NCBI GenBank assembly: GCA_041862375.1
Contig: JBGVTE010000050.1
Coordinates: forward strand, 70,961-134,960
From: WVZL01 sp041862375
GTDB lineage: Bacteria > Acidobacteriota > Aminicenantia > Aminicenantales > Aminicenantaceae
Reading direction: 5' to 3'
Length of the DNA stretch: 64,000 nt
Shown here: positions 8,705-17,319 of the stretch, piece after piece
Numbering within the stretch: the stretch's first letter is position 1
How the letters are laid out: each line of letters begins with the position of its first letter
Notes under the pieces: model-generated
Seen by the model: only the letters and a program-made list of their open reading frames with translations
Database searches by the model: none
What the model was told of the DNA's origin: nothing
Position numbers and translations under genes: made by a program

Positions 8705-10153
8705 TCATGGGTTAGAGATGATTTCTTGGTTTGATTTCTTTTTCCAATAAAGAAAAGCTGGAATGCCTATGAAGAGAATAATTAATCCCACTGCGGATTT
8801 TAATGGCTGTGCCCAAACGGTGTTAAAAAAGACGGCCAAGTTTATCACTACAAAGAGGAGAGGAATAAGAGGATAGCCCCAGGTTTTATAAGGTCTTCTT
8901 TTATTAGGCTGCTTGAAACGGAGGATTATTACAGCAAGTCCAGTGGCAGCAAAGAATAAGATCAGTGCAAAAACAACGTATTCGAAAAGTGCTTGGTAAG
9001 TCCCAGAGAGACAGAGGAGCGATGACCACAGAGCTTGGACTATAATGGATTTTGTCGGAACACGATAGCGGGGATGGATATAGGCCATACTTCGGAAAAA
9101 GGACCTGTCTTCAGCCATTGCATAATATACCCTAGGCCCGTAAAGTATGGAAGCGCTTAGGCACCCAAAGATCGAGACCATTATCGTAGCTGATATAAGA
9201 AGTGTTGCCTTTGGACCGAAGAGATTTGTTGAAGCTAGCTCTCCAATCCTGGCTACACCTTTCATGTCCTCAACAGAGAGTGCCATAACATAGACAAGAT
9301 TAACCAGACAATAAATAAGAGTTACGCTGAGAGTTCCCAGGATTAGCCCCAGAGGAATATTTCTTTCTGGTTTTTTTACTTCTTCAGCCGTGCAGTTCAC
9401 TGCGTACCAGCCGTCATAGGTCCAGAAAACAGCGATGAGGGCAAATCCGAAGAGCTTTAATATGTTCATGTTGAAGGAAGATTCAATTGTGAATGATGAA
9501 CTAAGATTCACAGAACCTGAGTGCTTTCCGAGAGCTAATCCAAAGATTACTATTATGGCCACAGAAGCAATTCTCAAGAAAGTGAATAAATTCTGAACAG
9601 TAATTCCACCCTTAATACCAAAATAATTCACCGCAGAGAGGAATATAATTGAAGCTACAGCAACAAGCTGACCCGAGGATAAAGATAAATTAAAGTTTGA
9701 TATGTTTAAATTTAGAAGGTAAGTTTTAGTCGAGAGAGAAGGAATAAAATAGCCAAAATACTCTGCAAAACCAACTGCCAAAGCAGCTATTCCTCCAGCT
9801 TCTATTACCCAAAAAAATCCCCAACCATAAAAGAATCCCGCCCACTGTCCGTAAGCTTCGCGAAGATACACATACTGCCCACCGGCCCTGGGAAACATAG
9901 CACCCAATTCAGCAAAAGAGAGCGCTCCACACAGAGTGATAAACCCACCCACTGGCCAAACGAGAAGAATTAAGACAGGGGAAGGGAGGTATTCAGCAAT
10001 AAAACCTGTGGTCATGAATATACCTGACCCAACAACAGCACCGATAACCAGAAAGGTTGAATCGAGAAGATTCAGTTTTCTTAAAAGCTGAGGTTTTTTG
10101 TGAGATGAGCTATTGACAGTGGGAAAGAAAGAAGGAGAGTTTCCTTTTTTCAG
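8705..10153 (-). CDS. APC-superfamily amino acid permease with probable CTG start
   Basis: About 482 aa, roughly 12 transmembrane helices, LAT/YfnA-like amino acid-polyamine-cation transporter. The first ATG (10015) would delete half of TM1. Upstream codons in the same frame encode LNLLDSTFLVIGAVVGSGIF, the conserved TM1 substrate-binding segment. The frame has a stop just upstream (TGA), and the only usable initiator is CTG at 10153-10151. It is preceded by GAAAGGAGAT with a 9-nt spacer, giving MKKGNSPSFF. The gene lies between two UroD-type methyltransferase genes, so it probably imports their methylated or amino-acid-like substrate. Confidence 0.85.
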   Translation of the reverse strand: MKKGNSPSFFPTVNSSSHKKPQLLRKLNLLDSTFLVIGAVVGSGIFMTTGFIAEYLPSPVLILLVWPVGGFITLCGALSFAELGAMFPRAGGQYVYLREAYGQWAGFFYGWGFFWVIEAGGIAALAVGFAEYFGYFIPSLSTKTYLLNLNISNFNLSLSSGQLVAVASIIFLSAVNYFGIKGGITVQNLFTFLRIASVAIIVIFGLALGKHSGSVNLSSSFTIESSFNMNILKLFGFALIAVFWTYDGWYAVNCTAEEVKKPERNIPLGLILGTLSVTLIYCLVNLVYVMALSVEDMKGVARIGELASTNLFGPKATLLISATIMVSIFGCLSASILYGPRVYYAMAEDRSFFRSMAYIHPRYRVPTKSIIVQALWSSLLCLSGTYQALFEYVVFALILFFAATGLAVIILRFKQPNKRRPYKTWGYPLIPLLFVVINLAVFFNTVWAQPLKSAVGLIILFIGIPAFLYWKKKSNQEIISNP

Positions 10154-10196
10154 AGCTTGAATCTCCTTTCAATAACGAAAATGTATTAATTCATTC

Positions 10197-11345
10197 TTAG
10201 TAATGTCCGTACCTATTCGCAGCTTCAATCATTGCTCTGACGTTTTCAGGATTGGCGTTCCAGGGTGTTTCACATTCAGTTCCAAGAATGTAACCACCAC
10301 CTTCAGCGCAATCCTCTATTAATTTTTTACAATATTTGTCTACCTCTTCAGGAGTTCCATAGACGAGAAGAGAAGAAGGGACATTTCCATGAATGCAGAC
10401 TTTATCTCCCAAAATTTCTTTTGCCTTTTTCATATCTGTTTTTTCAAAGTCTATACACACTTTTCCTGGGGGTAAGCTTTTAGTTATATCCCTGATAGTT
10501 TCCAAGTGTGGAGTTAGGTCATTGTCCCAGTGATTATATACCTTGAACCCTCGCTTTACCCACGTATCGACTGCCTTTTTAGCGTAAGGCCAGTAAAACT
10601 CGTTAAAGATTCGTGGAGGCATTCCTGGGGGGCCGCCGTTAATGAAGAATATTACCTCTGCTCCTGGGACTTCTCCTGCACCCATAGTCATTGCTTGCTG
10701 CATGGCTCGGGTGATTTCATACTCAAGAAGGAATTCACACATCTCTTTTACTTTCTCTGGCCTTTCGAAGATATCTTCAGTGAGCTGAGAAATTCCTCGG
10801 TAATACTGGAGCAAGTCAAGAGGATGACACGCTCTTCCACCCATGAGTAGAGGGACCTCATACTCTTCGACGTATTTTCTCCACGCTTGGGCATAAATAC
10901 TTGGGTACTCAAATTCATAGAAGAGGAACTCATCTATGCTTCGCTCAAAGACATCCTTGCATATCTTTTTGTTAAAGAGTATTGTTGAAAATCCCCTTTC
11001 CATGACGTCTTCGTAGTCCTCGATTATGCATTTCTCGAAGAAACTGGGGATGTTACCCTGGGGTGGAAAGTGATCTTCGATTCTCCAATCAAGAGTAGCT
11101 TGATCCCATCCAGATTTTCCTAAGATGGAGAAGTGGTCAAGAGTTGTTATGTTTGGGTCTACGTTATCTCCGATTATATCGCTACATTTTATCGTTGCGC
11201 GAATGAGCTTCTCGGGGCAAGTAAACATTTCCTTGATTGTAATACCCCCGAGATAAGCTATTATGTAGCAGTTTATTGGAGTAACTGGAACTCTATCAGG
11301 TTCTTTGAGGTTCCATGCTGCTTCCAGCCGCTCATATCTCGTCAT
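10197..11345 (-). CDS. uroporphyrinogen decarboxylase-family (corrinoid-dependent) methyltransferase, second copy
   Basis: 382 aa UroD/MtaA-superfamily protein, highly similar along its whole length to the 7467-8639 product (shared openings MTRYERL, SGWDQ, TLDWRIED, IPSFFEKCIIEDY). The active-site stretches differ: this copy has YNHWDNDLTPH where the other has HVHMDGDLTS. That suggests the pair divided roles or substrates. It starts 15 bp after the corrinoid-protein stop and lacks a clear ribosome-binding site, so it may be coupled. One copy could load and the other unload the corrinoid (MT1/MT2), but which is which is not visible. Confidence 0.82.
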   Translation of the reverse strand: MTRYERLEAAWNLKEPDRVPVTPINCYIIAYLGGITIKEMFTCPEKLIRATIKCSDIIGDNVDPNITTLDHFSILGKSGWDQATLDWRIEDHFPPQGNIPSFFEKCIIEDYEDVMERGFSTILFNKKICKDVFERSIDEFLFYEFEYPSIYAQAWRKYVEEYEVPLLMGGRACHPLDLLQYYRGISQLTEDIFERPEKVKEMCEFLLEYEITRAMQQAMTMGAGEVPGAEVIFFINGGPPGMPPRIFNEFYWPYAKKAVDTWVKRGFKVYNHWDNDLTPHLETIRDITKSLPPGKVCIDFEKTDMKKAKEILGDKVCIHGNVPSSLLVYGTPEEVDKYCKKLIEDCAEGGGYILGTECETPWNANPENVRAMIEAANRYGHY

Positions 11346-11360
11346 GGTTTTTTTAATATT

Positions 11361-12005
11361 TTATGAATTGCTGGTTAATCTCTCCACCCAATCTTTGATG
11401 ACTTTAACACCTTCATTCGCACTTAAGGCTGTATAATCTGCCCCTATAACACTTTTTTCGACTTCTCCAACGATTCCCCCTCCAACTATCACTTTAACTC
11501 CTTTTCTCAGGCCCGCCTTTTCTATACCTCTTATTGTTTGGTGCATGACCGGAATCGAAGTGGTAAGAAGCCCAGACATCCCCACAACCTGAGGGTTGTC
11601 CTTTTTTGTTTTTTCGACAAAAACGTGGATTGGAACGTCTACACCAAGATCTATGACTTCAAATCCAACGCATTGAAGCAGACTCACAACGATACTCTTT
11701 CCGAGGTCGTGAACGTCGCCGGCAACTGTCCCGATCAGAACCTTACCTTTACAGAGGGTGTGTCCATGGCAAGCTTTTATCTTGGGATCAATCAGAGATG
11801 CTGCTTCTTTGAAAATCTGCGCAGCCCTCATCAATTCCATCAGGAAATAATTTCCCTTATCATATTCATCCCCTATGCGTTCCAACCCTAGGCGGGCTTC
11901 TTCGATTAACTCTATTGGATCTCTGTTGGCCTTGATCCCATCTTCAACTGCTTTTAGAACTCCCTTCTTATCGAGAGCTGCTATAGCGGAGATTAGGTTT
12001 TCCAC
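11361..12005 (-). CDS. methyltransferase cognate corrinoid protein (MtaC/MtbC-like)
   Basis: About 214 aa cobalamin-binding methyl carrier. The N-terminal helical cap is followed by the B12 domain: the D-V-H-D-L-G motif giving the His ligand, SGLLTTS, and the glycine-rich IVGGGIVGE. The frame runs further up to 12053. I prefer the GTG at 12005-12003 (VENLISAIAALDKK) because AAAGGAG lies 7 nt before it and this is where family members begin. That start overlaps the upstream 64-aa gene by 13 bp. It would shuttle a methyl group between the two UroD-type methyltransferases encoded next. Confidence 0.9.
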   Translation of the reverse strand: MENLISAIAALDKKGVLKAVEDGIKANRDPIELIEEARLGLERIGDEYDKGNYFLMELMRAAQIFKEAASLIDPKIKACHGHTLCKGKVLIGTVAGDVHDLGKSIVVSLLQCVGFEVIDLGVDVPIHVFVEKTKKDNPQVVGMSGLLTTSIPVMHQTIRGIEKAGLRKGVKVIVGGGIVGEVEKSVIGADYTALSANEGVKVIKDWVERLTSNS

Positions 12006-12187
12006 GGTTCTTCTCCTTTCTTCCATAAGATCTTCAGAAGAAGAAAACTCCATGGAGCATATTTAAGCATTTTATCTGCATACTTACCAAAGAGCCACTT
12101 AGCAGCAACTCTATTGATTTCTTCATCATTGGGTGGATTTAATCCACGCTTAGTTTCCTCTAGTATGCGTCTTATGCCTTCCTTCAT
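11993..12187 (-). CDS. 64-aa conserved-looking protein upstream of the corrinoid gene
   Basis: A good Shine-Dalgarno (AAAGGAG) lies 10 nt before the ATG. The product MKEGIRRILEETKRG... is basic, ends KKGEEPWKT, and has an amphipathic or hydrophobic middle (YAPWSFLLLKILW). Its last codons overlap the GTG start of the corrinoid gene, so translation is probably coupled. I do not recognise the family. Position suggests an accessory of the methyl-transfer system. Confidence 0.6.
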   Translation of the reverse strand: MKEGIRRILEETKRGLNPPNDEEINRVAAKWLFGKYADKMLKYAPWSFLLLKILWKKGEEPWKT

Positions 12188-12244
12188 TTTTTATTACTCT
12201 CCTTTAGAAATCTCTGGGGAAAATGAAGCGTTACTTTGTTTAGT

Positions 12245-12955
12245 TTATCTTATGGCTTGAAATATTAATAGCCCGATTGCAATGTTGAATATGCTTTTCA
12301 AGAGCCAAAATCCATAGGAGATTAAGAGAGCTTTTTTTAGTTCAATCTTAAAGATACAAGAAAGACCATAGCTTAAAATGCCAAAAAGCCAGAGCTGGAA
12401 AAAGTCGATTTGGCTTAAAATAGTATAGGCAGGAGAGCCTACCTCTAAGTGGGGATAAAAGAGAGCAAAACTTGTTGTAATCTCTGCAAGAGATTTACGG
12501 GTTAGGGCCAAGATAAGACGTACTCCATTGCCCAGAATTTTGTCGATGAAATTAGCATGGAGGAGAGCAGAGAAAACCTGGATAAATCTTCCTTCTGTGG
12601 AACTGAGACGTCCTAAAGCAAAAATAAATAAGCTCGAGATGAGAATGCTGATAAGAAAGCCCAAAGGGGCGAAGATAAAGAATTGAATAATTAACGTCAC
12701 GTTTGAAGGATTTTTAATGCTCTCAATCCTTTGATTGTATCTTTCTTCGCCCATCCTTTCTTGTAGCCTAACCTCGTTGTTTTCCATAAATTTGAGGCTG
12801 TCGCTTCGGGCATAGGGAGATGTGATATATGAGAACAAAATTATAAAGATAAGTAGAAGGATGAGGGTATCAAGCCAAATTGGTTGTTCTGATATGCCTT
12901 TAAAAGTAAATTGGGGATTGAAAAATACACCTTGAAGGCGTTGAAAAAAACTCAT
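12245..12955 (-). CDS. Yip1-domain membrane protein
   Basis: 236 aa with about five hydrophobic segments. The opening MSFFQRLQGVFFNPQFTFKGI followed by PIWLDTLILLLI is typical of bacterial Yip1-family proteins. It overlaps the ATP-binding-cassette gene by 4 bp, exactly where an FtsX-like permease would be expected in a MacAB/LolCDE-type operon. Whether it serves as the membrane partner of that ATPase is an inference from position only. Confidence 0.82.
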   Translation of the reverse strand: MSFFQRLQGVFFNPQFTFKGISEQPIWLDTLILLLIFIILFSYITSPYARSDSLKFMENNEVRLQERMGEERYNQRIESIKNPSNVTLIIQFFIFAPLGFLISILISSLFIFALGRLSSTEGRFIQVFSALLHANFIDKILGNGVRLILALTRKSLAEITTSFALFYPHLEVGSPAYTILSQIDFFQLWLFGILSYGLSCIFKIELKKALLISYGFWLLKSIFNIAIGLLIFQAIR

Positions 12956-13662
12956 CCAATCTGTTCCTTTTTTTCCTCTCTTTCTATCATTCCATCTCGC
13001 AGATAGATGATTCTATGGGAATATTGAGCGATATCATCGTCGTGCGTAACTATGATAATCGTGTTCCCCTCTGAATGGATTTTTTGAAAAAGTTTAAGGA
13101 TTTCTTGACCTGTAGTAGAGTCAAGATTTCCGGTAGGCTCGTCTGCCAGGAGAATGGAAGGTTCGTTAACAAGGGCCCGAGCTATGGCAACTCTTTGCCT
13201 TTCTCCTCCGGAGAGCTCAGCCGGTCTGTGGTTCATCCTTTCCGCCATTTCCACCATTTTCAGGGCCTTTCGTGTTTTTTCCTCTCTTTCTTTCTTTTGT
13301 GTCCCTTTGTAGATGAGCGGAAGTTCCACATTATGAAAAGCTGTAGCTCGGGGAAGAAGGTTAAATACTTGAAAAACAAAGCCAATCTCACGGTTGCGAA
13401 TGTAAGCAAGTTCATTTTCATTCATAGAACTTACAAGTTTCCCTTTGAGATGGTATTTTCCTTCTGTGGGAGTGTCGAGGCATCCAATGAGGTTCATGAG
13501 AGTTGATTTCCCAGATCCTGAAGGCCCCATTATGGCTACGAATTCGTTCTGAGATATGGTGAGAGTAACTCCTCTGAGAGCTTTTACTTCTTGTGTTCCT
13601 AGCTGAAAAATTTTCCAGAGGTTCTCTACAGATATGATAAGATTATTTTTAAATTCTCTCAT
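12952..13662 (-). CDS. ABC transporter ATP-binding protein, MacB/LolD type
   Basis: 236 aa ATPase. Walker A GPSGSGKST, Q-loop region FVFQVFNLLPRATAFHNVELP, signature LSGGERQRVAIARAL, Walker B ILLADEPTGNLD and the H-loop HDDD are intact and in the LolD/MacB/FtsE style. It overlaps the MacA-like adaptor gene by 4 bp and the Yip1 gene by 4 bp. It probably powers export or mechanotransmission across the envelope. No FtsX-type permease is encoded in this operon. Confidence 0.93.
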   Translation of the reverse strand: MREFKNNLIISVENLWKIFQLGTQEVKALRGVTLTISQNEFVAIMGPSGSGKSTLMNLIGCLDTPTEGKYHLKGKLVSSMNENELAYIRNREIGFVFQVFNLLPRATAFHNVELPLIYKGTQKKEREEKTRKALKMVEMAERMNHRPAELSGGERQRVAIARALVNEPSILLADEPTGNLDSTTGQEILKLFQKIHSEGNTIIIVTHDDDIAQYSHRIIYLRDGMIEREEKKEQIG

Positions 13663-14888
13663 TCTTCTACTCTTTTCTTTTCATCCGGCTTGATCAAGGA
13701 ATTTTCTTTTAGCTGGCGAAGAGAATTGTAAGGGCCGACTACAATTTGTTGATCTTCTTCTAGGCCTTCGGCTATCTCTATCATCATCTCACCCATAATC
13801 CCCTTTTTCACAGGGATAAATTTAACTCTATCTTCCTGAACTACATAAACTCCTTCCTCTTCTTCATCCTTTTTTTCTTTCTCTTCTTCATCTTTTTCCC
13901 TCAAGACTATAGCTGAGATAGGAACTGCAAGGACATCTTTTTTTTCAGCAATTATGATATCAGCTGAGGCAGAAAGGCCTGGTTTTAGTTTTTCCGGAGG
14001 GTTTTCAAGCGTAATGACAACTTTAAAATCCTTGGATTCTTGGCTAGCAGTTATTTTTTGAATAGCAGAGCTTCCTATTTCAGTTACTTTCCCTTTTATT
14101 GTTTGCTCAGGAAATGCATCTACTCTCACCTCAGCCTCATGGCCGATTTGAACGCCAATAACATCAATTTCATCTACTTCGACCTCAATTTCCATAACAG
14201 AGAGGTCAGCAATAGTCATCAGTATAGTGCCTGGATTATTCATGGTCCCTATCATAGCTACTTCTCCTTCTTCTACTCTAAGGCTTGTGATTATTCCATC
14301 TATAGGAGAGTAGTAGACTGTTTTGCTCAGATTGTCGAGAGTGCTATGGAGTGAAGCCTTGGCTTGATCAATCTGGTTAAAAATAGCTTTATATTGAGCA
14401 TCTGATATTTCATACTGAGCTTTGGCAGCTTCTAACTGTTCTTTTGAGATAAGTTGTTCCTCATAGAGCTTTTTTTGCCTTTCATAGAAATTTTTATCTT
14501 TCCTCAGTATTGCATCAGCTTTAATGAGTTCAGCCTGAAAGGAACGTATGAGAGCACGGTCCCGATCTGCGTTAGCTTCGTATTGAGTTGAATCAAGTTT
14601 AAGAAGAAAATTGTTTTCTTTTACTTCTTGTCCCTCCTCAACGCCTATTTTGACAATCCTTCCTGGCACATGAGCGCTTATGTTAACATTCTTTCTTGGT
14701 TTAACCTCTCCTGAAGCAGAGATGGTGGAAGTAAGGTCTTGCTTTTTAACATATTCAACAGTGACCTTTATTGCTTTTTCTCTTTGAGCTTGAAGGTTAA
14801 AGAATATAATTACGGCAATAATGATTACTACAGAGAAGATAATAATAAGTTTCTTTCGCTTTCGGAAAAAGCCTCTTTTTTCCTTCAT
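13659..14888 (-). CDS. periplasmic adaptor protein, MacA/HlyD family
   Basis: 409 aa with an N-terminal signal-anchor helix (residues about 13-31). It has a split lipoyl domain (VKPRKNVNISAHVPGRIVKIGVEEGQEV ahead of an alpha-helical hairpin about 95-180, then YYSPIDGIITSL), and beta-barrel and membrane-proximal domains. A charged linker rich in D, E and K (about 335-350) interrupts the C-terminal part. It bridges an inner-membrane transporter and an outer-membrane channel. First gene of the leftward run. Confidence 0.92.
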   Translation of the reverse strand: MKEKRGFFRKRKKLIIIFSVVIIIAVIIFFNLQAQREKAIKVTVEYVKKQDLTSTISASGEVKPRKNVNISAHVPGRIVKIGVEEGQEVKENNFLLKLDSTQYEANADRDRALIRSFQAELIKADAILRKDKNFYERQKKLYEEQLISKEQLEAAKAQYEISDAQYKAIFNQIDQAKASLHSTLDNLSKTVYYSPIDGIITSLRVEEGEVAMIGTMNNPGTILMTIADLSVMEIEVEVDEIDVIGVQIGHEAEVRVDAFPEQTIKGKVTEIGSSAIQKITASQESKDFKVVITLENPPEKLKPGLSASADIIIAEKKDVLAVPISAIVLREKDEEEKEKKDEEEEGVYVVQEDRVKFIPVKKGIMGEMMIEIAEGLEEDQQIVVGPYNSLRQLKENSLIKPDEKKRVEE

Positions 14889-14911
14889 TTCAATCTCTTC
14901 TATGTTTAATT

Positions 14912-14939
14912 ATATTACATATTACGGTCTAAAAAGCAA
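14912..14939 (-). promoter_or_regulatory. candidate sigma-70-type promoter for the macA-type operon
   Basis: On the minus strand TTGCTT (14939-14934) and TAATAT (14917-14912) are separated by 16 bp, about 24 bp upstream of the adaptor ATG. The match is moderate, and AT-rich sequence here makes chance hits likely. Confidence 0.4.
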
Positions 14940-14963
14940 AAAGTTTATGTCAGTTGTTCTTTA

Positions 14964-14999
14964 TTCAGGCTAAACCTGAACGGGAACGAGTCCATTCCC
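14964..14999. repeat. two adjacent short inverted repeats
   Basis: TTCAGG-N5-CCTGAA at 14964-14980 is followed at once by GGGAA-N8-TTCCC at 14982-14999. They lie in the divergent spacer between the macA-type and suhB-type genes and could be operators or small stem-loops. Confidence 0.45.
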
Positions 15000-15127
15000 A
15001 TAGACCCTTTCGTGATGAGCAACTTTCTGTTATCGCGGAATAGAGATTTCTCCAAATTATGTAGATTTGATAGCATATAAAATCAAGGGTTGCTTGAGAA
15101 GCAAAGTGCTGGTAATATTGGAGGACA

Positions 15128-15913
15128 ATGGAAAAATTCCTAAAAGTTGCTAAAGAGGCTGCTCTAGAGTCAGGCCAGATGCTCAAGGAAAATATTCATA
15201 AAGAGAGTAAAATAGATTTTAAAGGAGTAATCAATCTTGTTACCCATTTCGACACCTTATCTCAGAGAATGATATTGGAACGTATCTCCTCCAATTTTCC
15301 TGATCACGATTTTTTGGCCGAAGAAGGGCTTTCTAAAAAGGAAGGAGCTGAATTTCGGTGGCTCATTGATCCCCTGGACGGTACTACTAATTTTGCCCAT
15401 AGATTCCCTGTATTTTGTGTTTCCATAGCCCTGGAGAAAAAAGGAGAGGTTGTCCTGGGTGTGGTTTATGATCCTATGAGAGAAGAGATGTTCTGGGCTC
15501 TAAAGAGTGGAGGAGCGCTTCTTAACGGAAAAAGGATAAGTGTATCCGCAGTTGATGACTTGGATAAAAGTCTCGTAGCTACAGGATTTCCCTATGATAT
15601 TCGGGAAAGCAAAGTAAATAATATAGACCATTTTAACAATTTCGCAATTCGAGTCCAAGCAATTCGCCGTTGCGGTTCAGCAGCAATCGATCTCTGCTAT
15701 GTAGCCTGTGGAAGGTTTGATGGATATTGGGAACTGAAGCTTAATCCTTGGGATGTTGCTGCCGGCGTTTTAATTGCAGAAGAAGCAGGAGGACTAATTT
15801 CTGATTTTCAAAACAGAGAATACAGCATATTTGGAGTTGAAATTTTAGCAACGAATGGGCTGATTCACCAACAGATGTTAGATGTCTTGACACTGGGAAA
15901 GAGTGGAGAGTGA
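15128..15913 (+). CDS. inositol monophosphatase family protein
   Basis: 261 aa Mg-dependent phosphatase of the SuhB/IMPase superfamily. Motifs: the metal-binding EEG near FLAEEGLS, DPLDGTTNFAH, and WDVAAGVLIAEEAGG. GGAGG lies 5 nt before the ATG. It would dephosphorylate inositol-1-phosphate or related sugar phosphates, or 3'-phosphoadenosine phosphate. Its stop overlaps the next gene's GTG start (GTGA). Confidence 0.93.
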   Translation: MEKFLKVAKEAALESGQMLKENIHKESKIDFKGVINLVTHFDTLSQRMILERISSNFPDHDFLAEEGLSKKEGAEFRWLIDPLDGTTNFAHRFPVFCVSIALEKKGEVVLGVVYDPMREEMFWALKSGGALLNGKRISVSAVDDLDKSLVATGFPYDIRESKVNNIDHFNNFAIRVQAIRRCGSAAIDLCYVACGRFDGYWELKLNPWDVAAGVLIAEEAGGLISDFQNREYSIFGVEILATNGLIHQQMLDVLTLGKSGE

Positions 15914-17316
15914 AATTGAATGAGGAGAGCCGGGAAATTAAAGAAATAAGCAGAAAACCCAGGATAAAGCTCACGTCAGAATTTTCTTTCTTTTGTTTCT
16001 GCATTCCACTTTTCTTGCTGTTTGTTATCTATTCAATACTCTTCTTTTCAAGCTGTGCTCCTGCAAGAAGGCCATTTCCAGCAAAAGAGGAGGTTGTTTC
16101 CGTGGAGGGATTTGACTTAATTCCTAAAATCGAAGAAATCTATTACAGTCAAAAAATAGTCTCTGATATAGAAAAAAAAGTCAAGGTTGTTGAGAATGAA
16201 TTCTCAGAAAAATACATTAATGGACTTGGAGATAGAATCGTTGGCCGAACTCATTTTCGCTCTCTTGTTGAAGGATACGATTGGTCTTTTCAAATTATTG
16301 ATTCTAAGGATATTAATATATTTACGACTTTAGGCGGGAAAATTTATATCTCACGCGCTCTGGTTGAACTCGCAGAATCAGAATCAGAACTGGCAGGAAT
16401 ATTGGCTTTCGAGATAGGACATGTTATGGCGAGGCATATTCCTCAGCATCTCTCCCAGAAAGCAGTAGTTCAAGGTATAATTTTACCAGGGGAGATGGTA
16501 AGGGGCGAGCGAGGCTTAAGGGATTTGTATCAGATTTTTGAGGCAGAGGGCGGAGTGTTAAATTACTTTGCAAACCTTACCTATTATCCTGATGAGATTA
16601 AGGAAGCAGATAAGTTTGCTGCCCATAATTTAAATGATGCGGGTTTCGATCCGCGAGGTTCATTGAATTTTATAAAAAGAATCTTGAAAGATGAAATAAA
16701 AAAAGAGTTTGTTCTCTGGATCAAGAGGAATCCTTGGACTCAGAAAAGAGAGAAGCGTGTGTTAGACCTTATAAATTCATTTCCTTCCTTCTTAATTTCC
16801 GAAGACAATACTATGTTTTTAAATCTTAAGGCTCGACTCCGAGCTATTTCTCCCCCCTCGATAAAGAAAGAAGAGCCTATTATTCCAGAATACAAAACAG
16901 CTAATTTCGTGAGGATACCGGGAGATGTTGCCTGGACGGATACTGCGCTCGATGTTGTGGAAGGCCAGGAAATTTATTTTCAATCCTCAGGAGTAATTTC
17001 TCTTCAGAAGGGCAACCCTATTGCCCAGTGTGGCCCGGATGGTTATGATCGCAAAACCATGCAACAGCCCATTTCAGATAGAAACATAGGAGCTTTAATC
17101 GGGAAGATTGTTCAACTTGTATCCATAGAGATCAATGAGGAGACAGGTGAGGAAATTCGTAATGAAATCATCAAATATTTTTTTATCGGTTCTGAAAACA
17201 AGATGAGAATGAGTATTAGCGGTCGTATGTTTCTCGGAATAAATGAAAACGTTGTTGGTGATAATTCGGGTGAGTTTAAAGTAACTATATATCTCAAGAA
17301 AATAAAAGAGAGTTAG
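15910..17316 (+). CDS. M48-like lipoprotein, probably catalytically inactive, with C-terminal PA-IL lectin-like domain
   Basis: 468 aa starting with GTG. An N-terminal hydrophobic segment ends in a lipobox (FFSSC, Cys49). Residues about 75-280 follow the BepA/M48 fold (TLGGKIYISRALVELAESESELAGILA). The zinc motif HExxH reads F-E-I-G-H (167-171), with the first His replaced by Phe. The distal ExxAD ligand position is I230 in DEIKEAD, so two of three zinc ligands are gone. Residues about 340-466 (GPDGYD, ALIGKI, FFIGS, RMFLGIN, DNSGEF) resemble the galactose-binding PA-IL/LecA-like domain. It probably acts as an envelope binding or chaperone protein rather than a protease. Confidence 0.8.
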   Translation: MKLNEESREIKEISRKPRIKLTSEFSFFCFCIPLFLLFVIYSILFFSSCAPARRPFPAKEEVVSVEGFDLIPKIEEIYYSQKIVSDIEKKVKVVENEFSEKYINGLGDRIVGRTHFRSLVEGYDWSFQIIDSKDINIFTTLGGKIYISRALVELAESESELAGILAFEIGHVMARHIPQHLSQKAVVQGIILPGEMVRGERGLRDLYQIFEAEGGVLNYFANLTYYPDEIKEADKFAAHNLNDAGFDPRGSLNFIKRILKDEIKKEFVLWIKRNPWTQKREKRVLDLINSFPSFLISEDNTMFLNLKARLRAISPPSIKKEEPIIPEYKTANFVRIPGDVAWTDTALDVVEGQEIYFQSSGVISLQKGNPIAQCGPDGYDRKTMQQPISDRNIGALIGKIVQLVSIEINEETGEEIRNEIIKYFFIGSENKMRMSISGRMFLGINENVVGDNSGEFKVTIYLKKIKES

Positions 17317-17319
17317 TTA

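Noticed and set aside
12006..12053. Upstream ATG for the corrinoid protein
   Set aside because: The GTG at 12005 has a better ribosome-binding site and less overlap with the 64-aa gene.
15093..15121. Promoter TTGCTT-N17-TAATAT before the inositol monophosphatase gene
   Set aside because: Initiation would fall in the Shine-Dalgarno itself, leaving no usable leader.
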